NCBI GenBank assembly: GCA_023053575.1
Contig: JAKZAP010000015.1
Coordinates: 12,520,142-12,584,141, forward strand
Direction: 5' to 3'
Length of the DNA: 64,000 nucleotides
DNA from: Branchinecta lynchi
Lineage: Eukaryota > Arthropoda > Branchiopoda > Anostraca > Branchinectidae
Positions 45,185-54,765 of this stretch are shown piece after piece. Under the pieces are notes generated by a model that searched no databases, was not told where the DNA came from, and saw only the letters and a list, made by a program, of their open reading frames with translations. The position numbers and the translations under genes were made by a program. Numbering within the stretch: position 1 is the stretch's first letter; each line of letters starts with the position of its first letter.

Positions 45185-45600
45185 ATTCAAGAAGACGCTA
45201 ATTCCCTTTTCTTGCATATTCGTCTGAATCAAGAATGTGAAAGGTTTTGCAATTCTGCAGAACTGAGAAGTTGCTTTGGTGATCAAGTCTCTAATCTCAT
45301 TCTCTACTCCAGATTATCCTTCCTGATTGGTCAATAAAAGGCAGATGTAAACCCCTCTATGCAGGTTTTAAAGGGTGGTTAAATTAGTGTTTTATAAAAA
45401 GCGAGAACAAAGAAGCAAGACGAGCTGTCTACAAGGACTGAAAATTGAGAAGCTATAACAGAGATCTGAGAATTCTATTGAACTACTGAACTATTCGGCT
45501 ACAATTCTTGTTATTATTTTACGCCAGAGGCCACCGTAATAAGTAATTAGCCCCTCCCTTTTATTATTCTGCTATTTTGGTGCCATAACTGTTACAATTT
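45185..45600 (+). repeat. LTR-like promoter block in right arm (plus)
   Basis: The order is TTCTGCAGAACTGAG, CCTGATTGGTCAATAAAAGG (CCAAT box running into a TATA-like AATAAAAGG), GCAGATGTAAACC, AAGCGAGAACAAAGAAGCAA, and TTATTATTTTACGCCAGAGG. It is homologous to 1-640. A TGGTGCCATAAC string at 45,576 could be a primer-binding-like site but matches no tRNA that I can name. No gag or pol follows. Confidence 0.42.
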
Positions 45601-45709
45601 ACTTGTGCTGGTCCCAAGCATCATAAGTGATACTAATTACTGGTTCAGCAGGAACTCTGGTAAGACTGATAACCTGTCTGTGTTGTTATTATTTTTATTC
45701 CAGAGAGCC

Positions 45710-45990
45710 TTGTAACTAATCCACTTCACAAGTGGAAAATGATTTTGGCCAGTGAGAAGTTGTAAAGGTGCAACAACTTTCTATTTTTTTCTTGTGCCTT
45801 TATGCTTGGCAGATTCTGGCTTTCTTATTACTGGTGGATATCTTGGATTCGCTTTCCGAAAAGCAAACTGAGAATCCACTGAGTGCAAGAAAATACGAGA
45901 AGTCGGTGCGCCTCAGTTGAACATTTACAACTTTTCACTGACTTGCCAAGATCACTTTCCACTCATGAAGTGGCTTAACTTTCCAAGTGC
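45710..45990. repeat. Foldback element in right arm
   Basis: Inverse counterpart of 28,544-28,822: CTTGTAACTAATCCACTTCA...GAAGTTGTAAAGGTG with CATTTACAACTTTTCACTGA...CCACTCATGAAGTGG. The two arms pair as a hairpin of about 280 nt. Confidence 0.5.
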
Positions 45991-46714
45991 TGGCGGAAAC
46001 TAGCGGAGTGTAAGAAGAGCTCTGGAAAGAGAAGTGAGTTTTAGCCAAAGTCGCTAAAACAGCCGGCGCAGAAGCTCGCAAAGCTTTCTAGACCGTCAGA
46101 ACTGCCCTTAAAGAGACCAGACCCTAGCTCTACTTTGTCTTATGCAGAGCCAATCAGATCGCTTGGTTGGGCTCCCCCAGCTGGCTGAGTAAAAAAGATA
46201 ACTTCACAAGGGTTACCACGGATAGCATAAGAGTTTCACTTCGATTGAGTGTTGAAGAACAAATTTTGTAACAACTTTTCTTCAAAAGAAATTATTGTTA
46301 GATAGGTTTAGATTTTGACCGGATTTTTATGCTAGACTAGGATAGTTCAGGGTGATCTCTTCAGGTTGCACTATAACTCCTGTGGAGCTGTTGGAAGACT
46401 CACCATCTTATGATACCGAACAGTAGAAGCAGCCTACTATAATCAAGGTTATTCTAGAAATTTTCGTTAGGAAACTCTTCAGATCCAGGAGTCCCTGGCA
46501 GCAACCACATCAAGAGTTTAGCTTCTTCTTCTTTGAGTTGTCTACCGCTGATTTTCTGTTTGATTAATCATTCCGTTTGATTCAGGTCATCACCCATTTT
46601 TCAAGTCGTCAAACGGGTGACCTTCCATTTCGATACCATGTTGCCGGCGCATGGTTAATGTTAGTTATTGTAATTAGTCCAATCAGCCCGCTGCACAATA
46701 TTTTGCCAAAAATG

Positions 46715-46985
46715 CAAACTGTGTTCCAACCTCGATGCCAAGAAGCTAGGATCTCGTGAGGTCATACATAGAAACTACGATAAGATGTTCCTTCCGCCCA
46801 AGCTGACTGCGAATCATATTTGGCGGTGCAAAACGGATAAGAGTTCATTTTCCAGTTTAGCGGCTCGAGCCTGAAGAGGACCCTTGCCAAGAAGGGCCGA
46901 AAAATAGCTCGAATAAAATATAGCTGACTTATCCGTTTTGCACCGTCAAATAGAAACTACGGCAAATAGGGTGGGACACGCTCTG
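46715..46985. mobile_element. GAGCG MITE with nested MITE, right arm
   Basis: The outer right end is GGGTGGGACACGCTC. The nested 130-bp element (about 46,822-46,951) has GGCGGTGCAAAACGGATAAG and its inverse, CTTATCCGTTTTGCACCGTC, as ends. It is collinear with 27,568-27,835 in inverse orientation. Confidence 0.6.
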
Positions 46986-47693
46986 TGTATGCATGATGGG
47001 TCACTTAAGGGAACTTTTGTATTTGACAAAAAATTTACAAACCCACCAAAACAAGTACTGAAACGAACAATCATGCAGTGCTTCCACTTTCTTTTTTTGA
47101 AAATCAGGAACTGCTTCGAAAAACCAGGAGATTTTCGGGAGATAATTATAAGAAATCAGGGGGAAAATCGGGAGTTTTGAAACAGTGATTATGTCTGACA
47201 AAACAATTTTAGAGTTAGCTTTTTTACAAAAAAGGCATTGAGTAACTGCATTCAACTTTTTAGCATGTGAAAATACTCATATAATTCCTCGTACTTCTAG
47301 TTTCGATGCATAAATGACACATTTTAGTATATGACCAGTTTCATAGCCATGCTGACAGAAAACTTCCGATTTACACCTCTAAAATTTAAAGGACACTTGA
47401 GGTCTACTGAAAATTTCTCTTTCCGTTTCAGTAGAGGCCGCCCTTGCTTCTACGGCTTCCCCAGATTTTGCAAATTTCAGAAACAACGCGGATTTCTGGA
47501 TTGAAAATTAGTCGATTTTTCTGTGCAGTTTTACGAAATGGGTACATCCCGTGAGAACTGAAAATCCATTGGAAACCTGACCTTTTATCACCTTGGGGTC
47601 AGGAGGAAGATCGAAAGTAGAGGATTTAAATCGTCACTTTACCATTTTTCCAACAATTTAGCCCTAGTTGTCAAAGCAACCATCAGGCGTCAG

Positions 47694-48847
47694 CAGAGTC
47701 GTCGCAAGTGCATTTTCATTAGGGGGGGGGGGGGATGCAGAGTAAAAATTTTACCCAATCTCTCAAAAATTTTACCGAATCCTCTTTAAATTATGGAACA
47801 GAAAGGATTACGTAGGAAGAGTAACATTAATGGGCAGCATGAAAAGACGATAAGCCAACTATCAGGCGGCATTTTGACAAAGCCCACTGGAGGAATATAT
47901 TGCCGAGCATGATTCCAGCAACAACTCTATCTATTAAAGAAAATAGATGATTAAATCGAGTGCCCCAGGCTAAATTTATTTGGAATCCAGTTTTTTTTTC
48001 CTGTAAGCTAAAACTGAACTGCTTCTCTTACACATTCTATCATTGTTTCGTGGATTAAATGCAGAGACTCGAAGAAGTTCCAAGAACCGGATGGAGCGAC
48101 TTTCTGGCAACAGCATCAACGGTAGTCTAGTCAATACTACCCATAATCACATAAAGTGAGTGGCGCAGGCGAGATTTTATTTTGCCGGATTCTACCTTTT
48201 AATGTTTCGGAATCTCAATCCTAAAACCGGCTTAAAACCCTAGTCAAATGATGCGCCCTTCCAGAAAATAGAGAATATTACGAAAAGCGATGCTGGCGGA
48301 ATTCTCGAAATATTTATGATTAGACTTTATTTTGGGGATCCAAATAAAAGTAAGGACTATCGATGAAATCATAGATCATCCCTTTTGTCCGCGACCAGTG
48401 CTTCACTCGACCTCTTACAAGTTTCGAGGTTCGTGGTAACTCCCGAATCCTGGCAATTATAATGAACAAATTACCGAATCCCAGTTGTTATTCCGAATAG
48501 TTCTGAACCGATAGCTTATTTGGGATTCCATGTAACAACAAAATCTCCATAAGTATACCAAATAGTCCTGGCATCGAAAAATTACCAGATGGTTTCAGTA
48601 AATTCTCGCACCAAATTGTGATAACTACAGAATACTGGCAACTATACCGAATCCCGATTACGGAAGTTTTTCTTACCGACGGCCTATTTAGTATTCTGTA
48701 CAACTACCGAATCCCCGTAAATATATCGAATAGTTGTGCTATCGAAAAAATACAGAACCATTTTAGCAAAACTTTGGGCCTCTGGACCGAAATTTTCGGC
48801 ATCTCTAAAAGGTGGGGGGTGCTGCACCGCCCCCTTGCAACGCCCTG
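47694..48847. mobile_element. Poly-G hAT-like element (1.15 kb) with 8-bp TSD
   Basis: The left end CAGAGTCGTCGCAA and the inverse of the right end, CAGGGCGTTGCAA, form the TIR. The octamers GGCGTCAG (47,686-47,693) and AGCGTCAG (48,848-48,855) are a 7/8 TSD. A G-tract lies just inside the left end and a G/C-tract inside the right. The interior has ACCGAATCC tandem words. It matches 52,017-53,354 in order. A second, truncated copy of the family starts directly after the TSD (GGGGGCGTCGAAAG at about 48,862, G-tract at 48,893) and runs to about 49,770; this part has no counterpart in the left arm. Confidence 0.7.
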
Positions 48848-49896
48848 AGCGTCAGTGTCATCGGGGGCGTCGAAAGTTCATTTTCGTTGAGAGGGGGGGG
48901 GGGGGGGAGATCCAAAAAAGTTCACCAATCTACCAGAAATTCTACCGACTCCTCGAAACTTATAATTCGAGCTTTTTATTTGTTTCAAATATTTAAATGC
49001 AAAATTGAAACGTATTAAGTACATTCAGCAATACTGAAGGGCAGAAAGAAAAGTGATTAGACAGCTACTAGGCATCGAGTCTGCGAAGGCTACATGAACA
49101 AGTGTATTATTAGACACCATTGCAGCAGCAGTTTATAACTTCTGTACCCAAGACGAGATTAAACTGTCTGAGCCCCATACAAAATTTTTAAGTTCGCATT
49201 CCGTACAACTGTTTCCCATGCAAATTCTGGCTTTTAAACTTAGTCAAACCCTGAGATTCCGAGGATTTCCAGAAATATTTCAAACCAGAGAGAGCGAGGA
49301 TTTGACAGCAGCTTCCAAGACTATATTAAAGCGAGCGTCTTCGGCGAAATTCTTGAATCCGGCTTTTTTCTGTGAAAATTCAACTATTTCCTACACAGAT
49401 TCTAGTTTATAATTTTTCTCAAATCCTAATTCTAAAACTCTCAAAAATCTCGATCGAAGGCGCAGCAGGCGAAGTTTTCGGAAACATTCATGATCGCATC
49501 TTTTTGGGATCCCAAATGAAATGGCAGTGGTCAGAGTTTTAATCGACCATCTTCTCTCAATGCTTACAAAGAAGATGTATGTTGTACCTTGCCATGCAGG
49601 AATTAAAAAAATATCAATTTACTTATCTAAATAGAGATGTATTTGTACAAAACCAAATAATGTATAATGTTGATACCATGCGCCACAGGCTAGAATTTTG
49701 CAACTCGGCCATCCCTCTGCTTTTGAATAGACTTTGTGTAAACCTCAGTTGTGAAATTCAAGAATTATAACCTTATTATAATTTTGGCAAAATGACAAAA
49801 ATTGGGAGATAATCTGGAGAAAATTTTGGTCGGGAGATTTCCAAAAAAGCCGGGAGATCTCCCGAGAAATTGGGAGGAGTGGAAGCACTGCAATCA

Positions 49897-50560
49897 TGTT
49901 CCAACCTAAAATCGAATTCGCAAGAATACATATTCACCTGCCACAATTTTGGCTTCTTGCGTCAAGGCTGGAACATGGGCTGGAATGATTGTTCTATTTT
50001 GCAGCAAAATCTAATTCCCCAGGAGAATCCAACCAATTAAGTTACAGAGATGTGCAGAGATGCATGGTAGATTCGTAGTTACCATGCTCACTATGCTCCC
50101 GAGCATGGTAAGCAAGTAGTTATTATTAGTTACTATTTCAAGAAGAGCTGCGTTCTTTGTCACGGGAGTTCTCACCAGTGTGTCTCCGGTTTTTCTTATA
50201 AGCCGTTCTTGCATCCACCGGTGACTTCTCACCAGTCTTATAACCCGTTTTTGCACTAACCAGTGTCCGGTTTTATCTCACCGGTGCGGACTAACCAGAA
50301 CCTGCTTGTGAGCCCTGCTGCAGCGAGAAGTTAACCGGTTTTCATCAACTCACAGGTGTACCAAAAGAACGCGTTTTAAGGGAAGAACCGGACACTGGTG
50401 ACTAAACACCAGAGACAGCCCGGAGTGCAACGAACTCAGCTAAGGTTGGAACGGCCAGTGTAGCCTGAGTGTAGCTTAGTAACTTTTTGTGATGTAGCCG
50501 TAGGAACAAAAATGGTAACTATCAGTTACTATTGTTTAAAGGTTGGAACACTCTCATGGT
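49897..50560. mobile_element. Decayed GAGCG MITE, right arm, split by a MITE
   Basis: Inverse of 25,151-25,503, ending GGTTGGAACACTCTC. It is interrupted at 50,146-50,441 by the AGCTGCGTTC element. Confidence 0.55.
50146..50441. mobile_element. 296-bp MITE, 3-bp TSD, empty site in left arm
   Basis: It starts AGCTGCGTTCTTTG and its end is the inverse of AGCTGAGTTCGTTG. AAG flanks both sides (50,143-50,145 and 50,442-50,444). The left arm at about 25,263-25,280 has the uninterrupted sequence with one AAG (as CTT). The interior contains repeated CACCAGTGT, CACCGGTG and CCGGTTTT words that make it strongly self-complementary. Confidence 0.8.
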
Positions 50561-51284
50561 TAGGCACAATCTGAAGACTAGACTAGGATAGTCCGGGGTG
50601 ATCTCTTCGGGTTGCACTACAACTCCTGTGAAGCTGCTCGAAGACTCACCGTCTTTTGAATACCCAATAGTAGAAGCAGCCCACTATAATCAAGGCTATA
50701 GAAGTCTGGCAGCAACCAAATCAAGAATTCATCATCAGGAATCCAGATCATCCAGAATCAGGAATCCTTAGCATGAGTTCAGCTTTTTCTTCTTTGGGTT
50801 CTCTCCCGCTGATTTCCTTATTTGATTTGCCGATCGTCACCGGGGTGACGTTCTTCAAATAGTCAAGGGGGTGACTCTCTTTTTTCGATAACATGTTGGC
50901 TCTGTTTTCCATGGCCAATATTTTGTAACTTTTCTCGACGGACAGATTTGTGATTTCATAGCTATGTTTTCCTTCTCGGTGGGATCGCAAAAAGACGCTC
51001 TGCTCCTCGGCGTCTCACACAATTTCGACTATGGCGCTCTGTATAGATGAACGGTGTGTCATTTGCTTCGCGATTTGGCTTGGAATTTTTTAGATTTGAA
51101 ACACGTTAAAGTTAAAATTTGCCCGCGGCGCTTGCTTTAATTTGTCCCGGGTACAGGCGTTGAAAGCTTTCTTCTTTAGCGAAAGCTGAAATGTAAAGCT
51201 GAGGCTATGAAGGTTTGTATACAAAATTTGTATTAAAAGAATAATTTCAGCTGATGCATTGCAGCTAATTTTACACCGGCTTTA

Positions 51285-53566
51285 TTATTTGTTGGTGGGG
51301 AACGTGAGCCATTGCCGCATGGTGGCAACTGTTCAATTTTGTCGGTACTTGCGAGTCGTATATTACGATCCACGAGTCGCTGAAATGAGGGGTCTCACCC
51401 CCTCTGGCCTCTGAGTGCTTAGGGGCCACCCCTGAGGGCACAGAGACAGAAAATGATACGTCAACCCGCGTGGCCAGAACCCAATTTAAAAAAGGGAACT
51501 ACCTCGCATATAGCCAAGAACCAATGGAAATCGGGTGGTCTACCCCGGAAAATTCAGTTCCAGCTAATCTAAGAACGGTGAAACTTTGCAGGCCTATTAA
51601 TGACTTAGGGAAAATTTTCCAATGCCCTTGGAAAACTTGTGCTCCTGGATCCGACCATCTTTGGGGAGTTGAGAGAAGAGGAATCCGGAAATCACTGGCT
51701 TCCGTAAGTTGCGAGCGGGTGGTTCGATTCGAGTGAAACTTTATGGTTGAGGACTGATGACCTAGACAAGCAAAACATTTGTCCGAACCACATGCCGGCA
51801 CGTTTAGGAGAGTTGGACCAGGGGGAGGGGGGTACAGAATGGGATTCAGGTTGGACAGTTCCGAATTAATGCGGTCTTGATTTGTTATTTGGTCACGGTA
51901 GGGGAGGGGGAACCGGAAAGTTGCGGGTAGGTTATGCTCCGATTCCAGTCTAACTTGATTAGATGTCAGAGATGCGACGTTTCTGTTTCCGATTCGTATT
52001 CAGCCACAGTGGGGGGCAGGGGCGTCGCAAATGCATTTTCGATGGGGGGGGCAGGGGGTGCAGAGCCAAAATTTCACCGAATCTTTCTAAAATTTTACCG
52101 CATCCTAGAACTAAGAATTCGAGCTTTAAATTATGGAACAGAAACAATTACGTAGGAAGAGTAACAATAAAGGGCAGCATGAACGACGATAAGCCAACTA
52201 TTAGGCGGCGTTTTGGCAAAGCCCACAAGTAGAATATATTGCCGGGCATGATTGCAGTGACAACTTTTATCTCTTATTGCCAATAGAAAACTAAATCGAG
52301 CGCCGCATGCGAAAAATTTTGAAATCCATTTTTGTTTCTGTAGGCTAAAATTTATCTGCTTCTCTTACAAATTCTGTGATTTACCGTTGATGAAATACCG
52401 AGACTCTAAGAAGTTCCAGAAACCGGATGGAGCGACATTCCGGCAGCAGTAGCAACTGCAGTCTAGTTAGTTAATATACTATCCATATCCGTCCAAATTT
52501 AATTTCCGTCCAAATTCTAGCTTTTAATGTTTCAAAGCCTCAATCCTAAAACTGGCTTAAAACCCCCGTCAAATGACGCTCCCTTCCACAAAATAAAGAA
52601 TATTACGAAAGGTGCCGCAGGTGGAATTTTCGAAATATTTGTGATTAGATATTCTTTTGGGGATTCAAAATAAAAGTAAGGACTATTGAAGGAATCATAG
52701 ATCATACATTATGTCTGAGACCAGTGCTTCACTCGACCTCTTCTGAGTTTCGAGGTTCGTGGTAACTTCCGAATCCTGACAATTATAACGAACAAATTAC
52801 CGAATCCCAGTTATTAGACCGAATAAGTTTAGACCGATAGCATGTTCGGGATTCTGTATAACTACCGTATCCCGGTTATCATACCGAGTTGTTTTCGTAT
52901 AGAAAGACTACCGAACAATATTTTTATTCGGTATACTTTCGTCGAAACTGGAACAAAGTCAGGATTCGTGGTTAAGTTCCTAATCCTTGAAATTATAATG
53001 AATAAATTACCGAATCCTAATCATGATACCGAATAATTTTGAACCAATAGCTTATTCAGGATTCTGTGTAACTACGGAATCTCAAGAAATATACCAAATA
53101 GTTCCGGAATCGAAAAATTAAAAAATGATTTCAGTAGATTCTCTCACCAAATTCGTGATAACTACCGAATACTGGCAATTCTACCGAGTCCCGATCATAA
53201 TACCAAAGAGATTTGTACATATAGCCTATTTAGGATTCTGTATAACTACAGAATCCCCGTAAACATATCGAACAGTTCTGCTATCGAATTTTTTTTACCG
53301 AATCTCAAAAAGGTTGGGGGGTGCGGCACCCCCCCCCCCCTTGCGACGCTCCTGGTGGGGGAGTTGGAAGGGGATTCCCGAAAATGTTCTGGCTCGCATA
53401 GGGGTCAAACAAGTGTTGAGTGAGTCGGTTGAGTGAAACTAAATATCGTATTTCTAGGTCAGAACCGTATTTTTAGATGGCGGGGTATTTTGGTTTCTTG
53501 TCTACTTTTTAGGTACCACCTACTCATATCAAGAGCTATATGAGCTCGTAGCTCTTGCTGTTTCTC
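51285..53566 (+). repeat. Degenerate family-B minisatellite element
   Basis: It contains GGAATCCGGAAATCACTGGC, GAGCGGGTGGTTCGATTCGA-GTGAAACTT and GGAAATGGGGGAGTTGGA-type words, and ends CAAGAGCTATATGAGCTCG-TAGCTCTTG, whose 8-bp outer stem (CAAGAGCT/AGCTCTTG) is the same 3' hairpin type as at 33,650-33,676. The body is interrupted by the hAT-like element at 52,017-53,354. The left boundary is uncertain. Confidence 0.5.
52017..53354. mobile_element. Poly-G hAT-like element (1.34 kb) with 8-bp TSD
   Basis: The left end CAGGGGCGTCGCAA and the inverse of the right end, CAGGAGCGTCGCAA, differ at one base. The TSD is GTGGGGGG / GTGGGGGA (52,009-52,016 and 53,355-53,362). A G-tract is inside the left end and a C-tract inside the right end. 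The interior holds about 0.9 kb of imperfect tandem words (ACCGAATCCCAGTTAT, ATTCTGTATAACTACCG). It matches the element at 47,694-48,847. It is non-coding and nested in a family-B element. Confidence 0.78.
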
Positions 53567-54493
53567 CAATCATTAGAAAGCAGAAGCTTCCAACGACTGT
53601 ACCCAGAACAAGTTTAGCTAAGCGGTGCAGACCATTTTTTTTCTTTATTTGCCCTTTTCCTTTAAAACTGGATCCATACCTACCATATAAGTTTTAGCTT
53701 TAATGTGTTCCAGACCCCTGAGAATTTCAAGCCTAAAATGCCAACTAAATGAAACACCGTTCTTCCAAATAGAGAATACTAGGGAATACGCCGCAGGTGA
53801 AATTTGATGTCAACGCTGATGAGCAGAACACTTTTTGCGACCGCCCGACAGAACTTCACAGTATCTGATTTGATTTCTCATTTATGAAAAGGTTTCGATT
53901 CGCCGACGAGACTTAAACTATTGTTCTTCGTCCGACAAAACTTTGTAGTCATTTGACTTATAGTGTGTCGAAAAATCTGGATTTGCCCACGAGCCATAGG
54001 TTTTTAGGACTGGCCCGCCAAAAGCTTACAGAATTTGCTATATGACGTGTAATAAGATTGTGTAATATGATACGTGTACTAAGATTGTAATAAGATAAAC
54101 ATTTACAGAATTAGATTTCTTACGTGTAAAAAGAACCTGATGTGCCGACGAAAATACGGAAGCCGGAACAAGCATCTGGTATCTTCTGTGTTGCCCGACA
54201 AGACTGTGCAGAACTTGTTTCTTACGTGTAAAAATAACAAGATGTGTCGAAGAGACTTGATTCACTGTACCGAAAAAAGAATACATAATGCATTTTTTTC
54301 TGTGTTGTGCCCGACAAACGTTTGTAGAATTTGATTTCTTGCATTTAAAAAGAACCTCATGTGCCGACGAGTCGACCGACACCCAACAATAGCATACAAA
54401 ATTTGTATTTTTCATACGTTTATACATTTATTATTTATTTTTCTTCGCCCGACGCAAGTACTTTCTCCCCCCCCCTCACAGTGACGCCCCTGC
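53567..54493. repeat. Tandem GCCCGAC/GTGCCGACGA repeats ending in a C-tract
   Basis: Four to five degenerate units of 110-140 bp occur between 53,830 and 54,430: CCCGACAAAACTTTGTAGAA, TTTGATTTCTTACGTGTAAA, AAGAACCTGATGTGCCGACG. The block ends with a C-tract and CAGTGACGCCCCTG, a CAGGGGC-type terminus. It has words in common with 18,890-19,200. The left end of a presumed element was not found. Confidence 0.45.
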
Positions 54494-54680
54494 CGCTGCT
54501 GGCAACACTGCGGTAAAGGAAGACTTTCGAAACTTGTACCTTAATGGTATGGTTGTGCTTCTGTCAGCACATTCATCGTTTCGCCGCCATTTTTAAAGGA
54601 AAGAAACGGTCTTTGGTTCAGTACAGATCATAGACCAGGTGTCAGTAAAAGTGCTATTGACTTAAGCAAAGCAGACAAAA
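54494..54680 (+). promoter_or_regulatory. Putative 5' region / 5' UTR of the hnRNP H/F gene
   Basis: Up to 187 nt separate the last repeat terminus (54,493) from the ATG. No TATA box is obvious. The start-codon context is GACAAAAATGA, with A at -3, acceptable for a metazoan start. The boundary between promoter and 5' UTR cannot be set from sequence; the motif GCCGCCATTTT (about 54,584) is reminiscent of CpG-type initiators but is only suggestive. A repeat lies very close upstream, so the proximal promoter is short or overlaps the repeat. Confidence 0.35.
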
Positions 54681-54765
54681 ATGAGTGCCAAGGACGATGG
54701 AAATGTAGTTCGCCTTCGAGGTCTTCCCTGGTCAGCAACTAGAGAAGAAATTGCAACTTTCCTTG
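54681..54765 (+). CDS. hnRNP H/F exon 1 (start, RNP2 of qRRM1)
   Basis: It encodes MSAKDDGNVVRLRGLPWSAT and REEIATFL plus one base of a glycine codon, ending before GTGATT. VVRLRGLPWS is the RNP2-like strand of the first qRRM and is nearly invariant in the family. The frame would run 37 codons further into the intron, but these do not resemble the family. Confidence 0.92.

Larger units (their letters stand above)
43060..50899 (-). repeat. Right arm of a giant inverted repeat
   Basis: Reverse complement of the left arm, from the RT motif-B region (43,060) to ACATGTTGG near 50,899. It lacks the 5.1-kb hAT-like element and the minisatellite element of the left arm and so shows both empty sites. 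It has its own 296-bp MITE at 50,146. Substitutions are scattered along the arm; the two arms are clearly diverged copies. Confidence 0.85.

Noticed and set aside
45576..45590. Retroviral primer-binding site TGGTGCCATAAC
   Set aside because: It starts like TGG(T/C)GCC sites but matches no tRNA 3' end I can name and is about 60 nt from any plausible LTR end.
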